Shown here piece by piece: positions 1-5,561 of a DNA stretch of 9,653 nt. The stretch's first letter is position 1. Every line of letters starts with the position of its first letter. The DNA comes from Proteobacteria bacterium UBA664 (GTDB taxonomy: Bacteria > Pseudomonadota > Gammaproteobacteria > UBA7966), in contig DBNU01000154.1 of assembly GCA_002299125.1 (NCBI GenBank), forward strand, positions 1 to 9,653, written 5' to 3'. Below the pieces are notes generated by a model that saw only the letters and a list, made by a program, of their open reading frames with translations, was not told the DNA's origin and ran no database searches. The position numbers and the translations under genes were made by a program.

Positions 1-940
1 CGGCCTCCAGCTCGAAGTCGAACTCACCCGTCCTGGGCGTGCGCAGGAGCCGCAGGCCGGGCGTGACGATACGCCGGTCCAGTGTCTGGTGATCGCCGTT
101 GTCATTCTCCGAAAGGGCGTAGACGTAGGCCTCGCCGCTGATGTTGCCGGGCAGGCCGTGCTTGCCACGGAGCCCGGCGAAGACGGTGGAGAGCCGCTCG
201 GCATCCAGCGCGAAGTCGTCCTCCCCGAGCAGATCGCGCTCGCGCGGCAGCCGATCCTTCGGCAGCACGAGGAAGAACTGCATCAGGCGCGTCTTCGAGT
301 CCACCCACTGCCGGAAGTTGAACGGCACCTCGCCTTCGCCGGGATCGAACCATTCCGCGCTGATGCCGGTGAAGGAGTTCACCGTGTTGCGGAAGCGGTT
401 GCGCGCGACCAGACGGCGACTGCCGGCGTTGATGGTCAGGCGCCCGGCCTTGAGTTCGAGTCGCCCCATGGGCGTGAGTACACCCGCGGCATCCCAGCCC
501 AGATAGGCCTGCAGGGGCTCCAGGGCATTACTCAGGTGGGTGCCCACGCGGGTCTCCTCGGTATCGAGGAAGCCACGCGAGTCCTGCATTTCGCCCCGCA
601 GGTGCAGACCCGGCCCGCCGACACGGAGGTTCAGAAACAGGCGGGAGGCGAGAATTTCCTCGTAGCGCTTGTCCGGCAACCCGATGGGCTGTGCGTAGCC
701 CTCGTGACGGATGCGGTACTCGCCGAAGATCTCGAATGGGATCGTGCCCTGGCCCGGCCCCGTAGCCGCGACCTGGCCGGCAGTGCACAGACCGATGCAG
801 GCGAGCGCCCTGGCCAAGCCCCGGGGGAAGCCGCCGCTACTCGCCCGGCGGGGTGCCAGGGCCAGCGCCTTGGACTCGCCTGCTGCGTGCCACGCGCCGG
901 GGGCAAGCCGCCCGGCCATGTGAAGTGTGTTCCTGCTCAT
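1..940 (-). CDS. Alginate-export-family outer membrane beta-barrel protein (C-terminus beyond window)
   Basis: This minus-strand gene is partial: 313 codons are visible and the C-terminus lies off the left edge. The ATG at 940 is chosen because GGAGG lies 8 bases upstream of it. Residues 1-59 form a long N-terminus ending in a hydrophobic, alanine/cysteine-rich stretch (about 41-59, small residues before TGPG), read as a signal peptide with an unusually long n-region. From about residue 66 the protein has the pattern of the alginate export family (Pfam Alginate_exp). This comprises an opening strand EIFGEYRIRHEGY (70-82), LRGEMQDSRGF (114-124), and the hallmark LKAGRLTINAGSRRLVARN (163-181), resembling the family's 'GRQ....G..RLVS.R' segment. 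It is expected to be an outer-membrane porin-like barrel. Many family members occur where no alginate is made, so the substrate is unknown. It is divergent from a CbbR-like regulator, which may control it. The family call is fairly sure and the function is open. Confidence 0.8.
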   Translation of the reverse strand, partial: MSRNTLHMAGRLAPGAWHAAGESKALALAPRRASSGGFPRGLARALACIGLCTAGQVAATGPGQGTIPFEIFGEYRIRHEGYAQPIGLPDKRYEEILASRLFLNLRVGGPGLHLRGEMQDSRGFLDTEETRVGTHLSNALEPLQAYLGWDAAGVLTPMGRLELKAGRLTINAGSRRLVARNRFRNTVNSFTGISAEWFDPGEGEVPFNFRQWVDSKTRLMQFFLVLPKDRLPRERDLLGEDDFALDAERLSTVFAGLRGKHGLPGNISGEAYVYALSENDNGDHQTLDRRIVTPGLRLLRTPRTGEFDFELEA

Positions 941-1086
941 CTCCGCCCCTCCGGTCCCAGGTGGGGCGGCGGGTCGGTCACTCACCCGCTCGCCCATCAC
1001 GGCGGCGGACGATATCCTTGCCAGAACATCAGGAAAACCTAGTTATTCTTGGCTTTGTCATCAGCTCTGCTTATGGATACTTCGCA
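941..1086. promoter_or_regulatory. Divergent promoter region between barrel gene and LysR-type regulator
   Basis: This 146-bp spacer separates two divergent genes, the usual place for LysR-type autoregulation. The half next to the regulator (about 1012-1085) is visibly richer in A/T than everything around it. Possible sigma70 elements for the regulator are TTGCCA (1018-1023) with AGTTAT (1041-1046), spaced by 17. For the barrel gene on the minus strand they are TTTTCC (1037-1032) with TATCGT (1014-1009), also spaced by 17. Both pairs are weak and they overlap. I could not fix a T-N11-A LysR operator with confidence. The barrel gene's ribosome binding site (GGAGG) is at the left end. Confidence 0.4.
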
Positions 1087-1998
1087 ATGCACCTCACCCT
1101 GCGCCAGCTCGCCCTCTTCGAGGCCGTCGCCCGCCATGGCTCGATCTCCCGCGCTGCGGAGGAAGTGCACCTCACCCAGCCCGCGGTATCGATGCAGGTA
1201 AAGCAGCTCGAAGAGCAGGTGGGACTGCCGCTCCTCGAACGCATCGGCAAGCACCTGCACCTCACGGAGGCGGGCCACGAGGTCCGCAGCCACGCCGCGC
1301 GCATCGCCGCCCAGGTGACCGACCTCGAGACAGCGATAGCGCGCCTGCGCGGGCTCGAACACGGGCAACTGCGGCTGGCCGTCGTGGCCACGGCCAACTA
1401 CTTCATCTCGCGGTTGCTCGCACGCTTCAGCCAGAGTCATCCCGGTGTGCGCATCAGCCTGCAGGTCGGCAACAGCGCGCAGGTCCTCGCTGCCCTGATG
1501 GAGAACCGCGCGGACCTCATCATCACCGGCCAACCACCGGACGACGAGGACGTCATCGCCCAGCACTTCATGGACAACCCACTGGTGGTGATCGCGGCCA
1601 CGACCCACCCGCTTGCTGCCGCGACGTCCATCCCGCTCGAGCGCCTCGGGGGTGAGGCGCTGGTGGTGCGTGAATCGGGTTCAGGCACCCGTGAGGCAGT
1701 GGAGCGGCATTTCGCCGAGCACCATGTCACCTACCACACCGGCTGCGAGCTGTCCTCGAACGAGGCGATCAAGCAGGCGGTGCAGGCCGGGCTTGGGTTG
1801 GGGGTCGTATCGGCCCAGACCCTCGAACTGGAACTCGCCACCAACCGCCTGGCGGTGCTGCCGGTCGAGAGTTTCCCCATTCTGCGTCACTGGTACGTGG
1901 TGCACCGGCGCCACACCCGGCTGGCCCCGGCCGCGGATGCCCTGCGCAGCCGCCTGCTCTCGCACGACCGCTCGGCGATCCGGCTGTCGGAAGGCTGA
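1087..1998 (+). CDS. cbbR: LysR-type transcriptional regulator, CbbR-like
   Basis: This 303-residue protein has the full length of a LysR-type regulator. The frame is open further upstream, but ATG 1087 is chosen because the protein then begins MHLTLRQLALFEAV, the standard LysR N-terminus. The winged helix-turn-helix spans about 1-60, with the recognition segment SRAAEEVHLTQPAVSMQVKQ at 21-40. A linker helix (about 61-92) leads to the effector-binding domain (about 93-297). Several stretches match CbbR regulators of Calvin-cycle genes: ATANYFISRLLARF (101-114), FMDNPLVVIA (161-170), VRESGSGTR (194-202), SSNEAIKQAVQAGLG (223-237) and FPILRHWYVVHRR (263-275). CbbR normally binds upstream of cbb operons and senses NADPH or sugar phosphates. 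No cbb gene is present here and the divergent neighbour is a barrel protein, so the regulon is inferred only. The symbol reflects subfamily likeness. The start lacks a strong Shine-Dalgarno. Confidence 0.9.
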   Translation: MHLTLRQLALFEAVARHGSISRAAEEVHLTQPAVSMQVKQLEEQVGLPLLERIGKHLHLTEAGHEVRSHAARIAAQVTDLETAIARLRGLEHGQLRLAVVATANYFISRLLARFSQSHPGVRISLQVGNSAQVLAALMENRADLIITGQPPDDEDVIAQHFMDNPLVVIAATTHPLAAATSIPLERLGGEALVVRESGSGTREAVERHFAEHHVTYHTGCELSSNEAIKQAVQAGLGLGVVSAQTLELELATNRLAVLPVESFPILRHWYVVHRRHTRLAPAADALRSRLLSHDRSAIRLSEG

Positions 1999-2011
1999 AG
2001 CGCGGATGCTC

Positions 2012-2026
2012 GCCTGCTCCGCAGGC
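2012..2026. repeat. Short perfect hairpin after the LysR-type gene
   Basis: GCCTGC and GCAGGC form a perfect 6-bp stem around a TCC loop, 13 bases after the regulator's stop codon. No T-run follows, so it is at best a weak or factor-assisted terminator. Confidence 0.3.
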
Positions 2027-2115
2027 CGATCGACAGCGGCCGGATCGACGCACTTGACGCGGATCCCTCGACCGCAGCGGCGGCCTGTGTGAACCTTCAG
2101 CCATACCGTTCGGCC

Positions 2116-2144
2116 CCAGGGTCAAACGGGTGTTTTGGTCCTGG
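2116..2144 (+). repeat. Stem-loop in the leader upstream of the host-attachment-family gene
   Basis: CCAGGGTCAAA (2116-2126) can pair as RNA with TTTGGTCCTGG (2134-2144), giving 11 pairs including two G-U pairs around a 7-base loop. CGG (2111-2113) and CCG (2145-2147) can extend the stem past a 2-base bulge. Because it relies on G-U pairs, it fits an RNA structure read on the plus strand better than a protein-binding palindrome. It lies 118 bases after the LysR-type gene and 83 bases before the next start codon, so it could end the first transcript or sit in the second one's leader. No U-run follows. No promoter could be recognised in 1999-2226. Confidence 0.35.
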
Positions 2145-2226
2145 CCGGGCAGCGCCGGGGAAGGCATCCTGTTCGCAGGGCGTCCCCGCCGCGATGCCAG
2201 CCACCCCGATGACCCCAGGAGGCGAC

Positions 2227-2676
2227 ATGGGCAAGGCCTTTGTGCTGGTAGCGGACAGCGCCTACGCGCGCATCTTCACGGCGGATTCCCCCCTCGGGCC
2301 ACTCAGCGAACTGGAGGCACTCACGCATCCGGAGAGCCGCCTGCACGAGCGGGATCTGGTCTCCGATGCCCCCGGTCGCACCTTCGATTCGATGGGTGAT
2401 GGGCGCCACGGCATGGAGGTGGCCGTCCGTCCCAAGCAGCAGGAGGCGATCGAGTTTGCGGGGGAGGTGGCACGACGCCTGGAGGCAGGTCACCAGCGCC
2501 AGGAGTTCGCCCACCTCGTGCTGGTGGCGGCCCCTGAGTTTCTGGGCCTGCTGCGTGGCAAGCTGGATGCGGGCGTGCGTGACCGGGTGACGCTGGAGAT
2601 CGCCAAGAACCTCGTCAAGCACAGCCCGGAGGAGATCCGTCGCACCCTGCCCGAACGCCTCTACTCGACGCTTTGA
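2227..2676 (+). CDS. Host attachment protein / baeRF family protein
   Basis: This 149-residue cytoplasmic protein has no signal peptide and no membrane segment. ATG 2227 is chosen over upstream in-frame codons because AGGAGG sits at 2217-2222 and the family starts with a strand like KAFVLVADSAYARIF (3-17). The body carries the family pattern: HPESRLHERDLVSDAPGR (34-51) with FDSMGDGRHGME after it, then a conserved helix and strand FAGEVARRLEAG...FAHLVLVAAPEFLGLLR (77-110), and a closing KNLVKHSPEEIRRTLP (127-142). This matches the 'protein required for attachment to host cells' family (Host_attach), placed among bacterial relatives of the eRF1/Pelota release-factor fold. The attachment label comes from plant-associated bacteria; its biochemical role is not established and may concern ribosomes or RNA. 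It stands alone and converges on the lipoprotein gene. Confidence 0.85.
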   Translation: MGKAFVLVADSAYARIFTADSPLGPLSELEALTHPESRLHERDLVSDAPGRTFDSMGDGRHGMEVAVRPKQQEAIEFAGEVARRLEAGHQRQEFAHLVLVAAPEFLGLLRGKLDAGVRDRVTLEIAKNLVKHSPEEIRRTLPERLYSTL

Positions 2677-2677
2677 G

Positions 2678-2755
2678 CGCGGTCAGCGCCGCCCCGACCG
2701 ATCCCGTCGAGACGGCGCTCACCGCGGGCGTGTGTCTGGCGACTTCCACGCCCGC
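2678..2755. terminator. Two overlapping inverted repeats between convergent genes
   Basis: Two hairpins lie between convergent genes. The first pairs 2678-2691 with 2713-2726: 14 positions with a single C-C mismatch and a 21-base loop, starting 2 bases after the stop codon at 2676. The second pairs GCGGGCGTG (2724-2732) with CACGCCCGC (2747-2755), a perfect 9-bp stem with a 14-base loop, ending 17 bases before the minus-strand gene's stop. The two share 2724-2726, so as drawn they compete. The position suggests bidirectional transcription ending or transcript 3'-end protection. No T-run follows on either strand, so this is not a textbook intrinsic terminator. Confidence 0.5.
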
Positions 2756-2772
2756 CACGCGCCGATGGCCGA

Positions 2773-3060
2773 TCAGCGGTTCTTCTCGTTGCAGGCCACC
2801 GCACGCCGCAGAGTGTCGCGCGAGAAGAGTCGCTCTCCGCCGGGCGTGCGGCCGTCTTCATGCCACTCCTCACGGATCTCGAGACAGAAGGCACCCGCGT
2901 TCTCGATGATCGGCTCCGGGTTCGTGGGCTTGCGTCCGCCGATCTGGAGATATTCGCTGGTCGATGTTAAATCAGGGCGGATGGTGCCGGTTCCGCAGCC
3001 CGCCAGCAGGCCAGCGGTGATACCTAGAACGGCAAGGCGAATAATATGTCGGGTGTTCAA
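2773..3060 (-). CDS. Small lipoprotein of unknown function
   Basis: This minus-strand gene encodes 95 residues. The TTG at 3060 is preferred as start because GAGG lies 8 bases upstream and it gives a short, normal lipoprotein signal: NTRHIIR, a hydrophobic core (about 9-18), then the lipobox LLAGC with the lipidated cysteine at position 22. An ATG at 3114 in the same frame would add 18 residues and an odd hydrophilic N-terminus. After GC the residue at +2 is glycine, with no aspartate to signal inner-membrane retention, so an outer-membrane location is inferred. The mature part of about 74 residues contains two more cysteines (59 and 90) that could form a disulfide, charged segments such as EIREEWHEDGR (61-71), and no family I recognise. 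A possible promoter upstream is weak (TTTCCC 3150-3145, TATGCT 3126-3121, spacing 18). Confidence 0.75.
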   Translation of the reverse strand: MNTRHIIRLAVLGITAGLLAGCGTGTIRPDLTSTSEYLQIGGRKPTNPEPIIENAGAFCLEIREEWHEDGRTPGGERLFSRDTLRRAVACNEKNR

Positions 3061-3376
3061 TGGGTGTCCCTCGTGTTGACGATGCGCTGCTCCCGCGGTG
3101 GGCGGTTGCTGCATAGCGACAGCATAACCAGCGAGCACGCTACCGGGAAATGTGAACGGCATCCAACCGTTGCCTGCGTGGCAGCACGGCGCTCGCCGAT
3201 CGCCCCCTTCGGTGCCTGCCTGTCGCCCAAGCCACACGCCGTCACCCCCGCACAGTGCACAACGCCGCGCCTGAGGCAGTAGCGGACCCCGTGTCCATCG
3301 CCCCCGCAGCGGGGCGAATCCCGTCCTGCACCCGCCGACCACCACCCGCCTCCCCAGCCCGCCAGAGGTTCCCCTG
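3061..3376. other. Gene-free spacer between lipoprotein gene and corA
   Basis: This 316-bp stretch separates divergent genes. At its left end are the lipoprotein's ribosome binding site and a weak minus-strand promoter candidate (-35 at 3150-3145, -10 at 3126-3121). At its right end is AGAGG (3364-3368), the ribosome binding site of corA. I could not find a credible plus-strand promoter, a riboswitch such as a magnesium sensor, or a small gene with a credible start. The middle (about 3180-3360) is GC-rich and holds only short, unconvincing repeats. Confidence 0.5.
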
Positions 3377-4345
3377 ATGCTGCTCAACTGCGTGGTGTAT
3401 CGCGACGGTCTCAAGCAGGCCGACATCCCGGTCGAGGACATCTCCGACTACCGTGCTGATCGCGGTTGTCTGTTGTGGGTGGCGCTGAAGGATCCAACTC
3501 CGGAGGAGATCGCGCTGATGCAGGAAGAGTTCGGCCTGCATCCACTGGCGGTGGAGGACGCGCGCCATGGACACCAGCGGCCGAAGATCGAGGAGTACGG
3601 CGATATCGTTTTCGTGGTGCTGCACCTGCTCGAAGGCAACGGCGAAGACGACCTGGGGCTCGGGGAACTCGCCATCTTCGTCGGACCCAACTTCGTGCTC
3701 TCGATACGTCTGCGCTCCAACGTCCCGCTGCTCGGCGTGCGCGAACGCTGTGAACGTGAACCCGAACTGCTGAAGAACGGCCCGGGCTTCGTGCTTTATG
3801 CGTTGATGGATGCAGTCGTGGACCGCTACTTCCCGGTGCTCGCGGCACTGGAGGAGGATCTCGAACAGGTGGAAGACCGCATGTTCGAGCGCAACGCAGG
3901 CCGCCGCAACGTGGCGAGTCTGTACGCGGTGAAGCGCCGGTTGATGGTCCTGCACCACGCCGTCCGACCCCTCATCGAGGTGGCGAGTCGGCTGGACGGC
4001 GGGCGCGTACCTCAGGTGTGCGTTGGCCTGCAGGCCTGGTATCGCGACGTCCACGATCACCTGCTGCGCATCAACGCCCATATCGACACCCAGCGGGAGA
4101 CGCTCTGGACGGCCGTGCAGGCCAATCTCGCCATGGTCACCATCGAGCAGGCCGAGACCACCAAGCGTCTGGCGGCATGGGCCTCGCTCTTCGCCGTCTC
4201 CACCGCACTGGCCGGCATCTGGGGGATGAATTTCGACTACATGCCGGAGCTCAGGCAACCCTGGGGCTACCCGGCCGCCCTGGGGCTCATCGGCGGATCG
4301 CTGACCTTGCTCTGGTGGCGGTTCCGCCGGCTGGGCTGGCTGTGA
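3377..4345 (+). CDS. corA: CorA-family magnesium/divalent-metal transporter
   Basis: This 322-residue inner-membrane channel-like transporter moves Mg2+, or in some relatives Co2+, Ni2+ or Zn2+, as a pentamer. ATG 3377 has AGAGG 8 bases upstream. The N-terminal cytoplasmic domain (about 1-240) contains the early family segments LLWVALKDPTPEE (32-44), HPLAVEDARHGHQRPKIEEYGD (55-76) and FVGPNFVLSIR (101-111). A long helical stalk follows (about 150-262). Two membrane helices sit at the C-terminus: about 264-282, ending in GIWGMNFDYMPEL (280-292) with the invariant GMN at 283-285, and about 297-314. The tail RRLGWL is basic as usual. Length and motifs are fully typical. The next gene starts 25 bp downstream, so the two are probably cotranscribed. 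Which metal is carried cannot be told from the sequence. Confidence 0.96.
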   Translation: MLLNCVVYRDGLKQADIPVEDISDYRADRGCLLWVALKDPTPEEIALMQEEFGLHPLAVEDARHGHQRPKIEEYGDIVFVVLHLLEGNGEDDLGLGELAIFVGPNFVLSIRLRSNVPLLGVRERCEREPELLKNGPGFVLYALMDAVVDRYFPVLAALEEDLEQVEDRMFERNAGRRNVASLYAVKRRLMVLHHAVRPLIEVASRLDGGRVPQVCVGLQAWYRDVHDHLLRINAHIDTQRETLWTAVQANLAMVTIEQAETTKRLAAWASLFAVSTALAGIWGMNFDYMPELRQPWGYPAALGLIGGSLTLLWWRFRRLGWL

Positions 4346-4370
4346 TCCATTCACCCGCGAGGTCATCATC

Positions 4371-5075
4371 GTGACCCGGATTTCGCGCACCCTGCTCACC
4401 TGTGCCATCGCGGCGGCCGCGCCTGTTGCGGGCGTTCGCGCGGATCCGATCGAAGACCTCCAGAACTGGAGTGCGATCTTTGCCACCGGCGGGCTCCCGG
4501 GCGTGCACGCGAAGGCACGCTACTGGCTCGAGGGGCAGGGCCGCTTCGGCGAGGAGATCTCCCGCTTCAACCAGGGGATCCTGCGCCCTGGGCTCGGCTG
4601 GGCACTCTCCGAGCGCGTGACCCTGTGGGCCGGTTACGCCTGGATCCCGACCGATCCCCCCGGTTCGAACAACGGCACCAGCGAGCATCGGCTGTGGCAG
4701 CAGGTCCAGTGGACCACACCCTTGCCGCTTGGAGAGTTCACCCTCGTCTCGCGCACACGCCTAGAGCAGCGTTTCTTCGAGCAGGCCGACGATACCGGCT
4801 GGCGCCTGCGCCAGTTCACCAAGGTCACGCACCCCCTGGCCCTCGAAGGGCGATTGTATGCGTCGATCTGGGACGAGGTGTTCCTCGCGCTCGACGACAC
4901 GGACTGGGGCGCGCACGCTGGGCTCGATCAGAATCGCTCCTTCGGTGGCCTCGGACTGCGGCTTGCCCGCGGCGTGGCACTGGAGGCCGGCTACCTCAAC
5001 CAGTACGTATTCCGTCGCACCCGCGACGACGCCAACAACCATATCCTGGCCTTCAATCTGTACCTGAACCTGTGA
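4371..5075 (+). CDS. DUF2490 family exported beta-barrel protein
   Basis: This 234-residue protein starts at GTG 4371, supported by GCGAGG at 4357-4362, 8 bases upstream. Residues 1-24 are a signal peptide (basic start, alanine-rich core, VRA before DP). The mature protein alternates polar and aromatic/hydrophobic residues, as outer-membrane strands do. It shows the conserved blocks of DUF2490: FNQGILRPGLGWAL (66-79), GYAW (88-91), EHRLWQQVQW (105-114), RTRLEQRFFE (128-137), WDEVFLAL (167-174), DQNRSFGGLG (186-195) and EAGYLNQYVFR (205-215). It ends in alternating hydrophobic residues NLYLNL, a normal barrel C-terminus although the last residue is leucine, not phenylalanine. Family function is unknown. 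It lies 25 bp after corA and before a palindromic repeat, so it is the likely last gene of a corA transcript. A role in metal or envelope homeostasis is only inferred. Confidence 0.85.
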   Translation: MTRISRTLLTCAIAAAAPVAGVRADPIEDLQNWSAIFATGGLPGVHAKARYWLEGQGRFGEEISRFNQGILRPGLGWALSERVTLWAGYAWIPTDPPGSNNGTSEHRLWQQVQWTTPLPLGEFTLVSRTRLEQRFFEQADDTGWRLRQFTKVTHPLALEGRLYASIWDEVFLALDDTDWGAHAGLDQNRSFGGLGLRLARGVALEAGYLNQYVFRRTRDDANNHILAFNLYLNL

Positions 5076-5086
5076 GCCTCAGCCTG

Positions 5087-5171
5087 CCCCCGCGTGTTCT
5101 CGTCGGGGGTGGGAATGACGGCACCGCCACCCCAGCAAACACCACGTCGTCATCCCTGCGCAGGCGGGGAT
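5087..5171. repeat. REP/BIME-like paired palindromic repeat
   Basis: This composite of inverted repeats begins 11 bases after the DUF2490 stop. Hairpin A pairs CCCCCG (5087-5092) with CGGGGG (5104-5109). GGGAATGACG (5111-5120) follows, then 27 bases, then CGTCATCCCT (5148-5157), its reverse complement apart from one position. Hairpin B pairs ATCCCTGC (5152-5159) with GCGGGGAT (5164-5171) around GCAG, with one G-U pair. The right half resembles the widespread proteobacterial repeat of the type CGTCATTCCCGCG...CGGGAATCCAG, and the left half looks like a degenerate inverted copy, so the layout is two REP-like units head to head. Such elements usually sit after genes, where they can end or protect transcripts. 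Confidence 0.6.
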
Positions 5172-5223
5172 CCAGTCCCTCCCTTGCGCCGGGCCCCGCC
5201 CGAGCCGGGAGCGTCTGCCTTCC

Positions 5224-5252
5224 TTAACGCCGTGAACACGAATCCCTATCAT
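5224..5252 (+). promoter_or_regulatory. Sigma70-type promoter of feoAB
   Basis: TTAACG (5224-5229, four of six consensus bases) and TATCAT (5247-5252, five of six) are separated by exactly 17 bases. Transcription would begin near 5259, leaving a leader of roughly 70 bases before feoA. I looked for a Fur box over this promoter, as expected for feo, and saw no good match. Confidence 0.55.
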
Positions 5253-5327
5253 CGGTCTTGATCTCGTTCTTCCCCGAGCCCGAGCACCCGGGCAACCCCT
5301 CGTGCCGACCCCAATCCCGGACCCTTC

Positions 5328-5561
5328 ATGACGCTTGCCGACCTGCCCCGCGGATCCTCCGCCATCGTCGTTTCCGTCCGCGCGCCGCCCGAGGCCCCGG
5401 AGTGGGTCGAGTGGCTCGAGGCCATCGGTTTCCTGCCTGGCGAGCAGGTTCGTGTCGTCACACAGGGGATGCCTGGCGGTGATCCTCTGGTCGTGCGGGT
5501 GGGCGACTCCACCTTCGCACTGCGTCGTGTCGAGGCTGCCTGCGTGACGGTGCAACTGTGA
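5328..5561 (+). CDS. feoA: Ferrous iron transport protein A (FeoA)
   Basis: This 77-residue cytoplasmic protein has the SH3-like fold typical of FeoA, which assists the FeoB ferrous-iron transporter. ATG 5328 starts MTLADLPRGSSAIVVSV, the standard opening. The family's central block WLEAIGFLPGEQVRVV (29-44) corresponds to the usual 'L..lGl.pG..v.v'. It is followed by DPLVVRVGDSTFALRRVEAACVTV (52-75), the second half of the barrel. The Shine-Dalgarno is weak (GGA about 8 bases upstream). Its last bases overlap the feoB start by four (GTGA), so the two are translationally coupled. A small FeoC-type regulator is not seen on either side. Confidence 0.93.
   Translation: MTLADLPRGSSAIVVSVRAPPEAPEWVEWLEAIGFLPGEQVRVVTQGMPGGDPLVVRVGDSTFALRRVEAACVTVQL

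Noticed and set aside
89..1042. Long plus-strand open frame (317 codons) opposite the alginate-export gene
   Set aside because: It lacks family-like segments, and the minus-strand frame encodes a recognisable exported barrel with a good ribosome binding site. Long antisense frames are expected in GC-rich coding DNA.
853..1086. Upstream in-frame extension of the LysR-type gene
   Set aside because: It would add 78 residues before the conserved LysR N-terminus, overlap the divergent gene's 5' end and consume the promoter spacer.
3242..4486. 414-codon minus-strand open frame opposite corA
   Set aside because: It is a shadow of the corA frame: rich in His, Gln and Arg without fold signals, while corA carries the invariant GMN motif in the other direction.
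5220..5327. Fur box over the feoAB promoter
   Set aside because: No stretch resembles the 19-base Fur consensus beyond a few scattered matches around CTATCAT.
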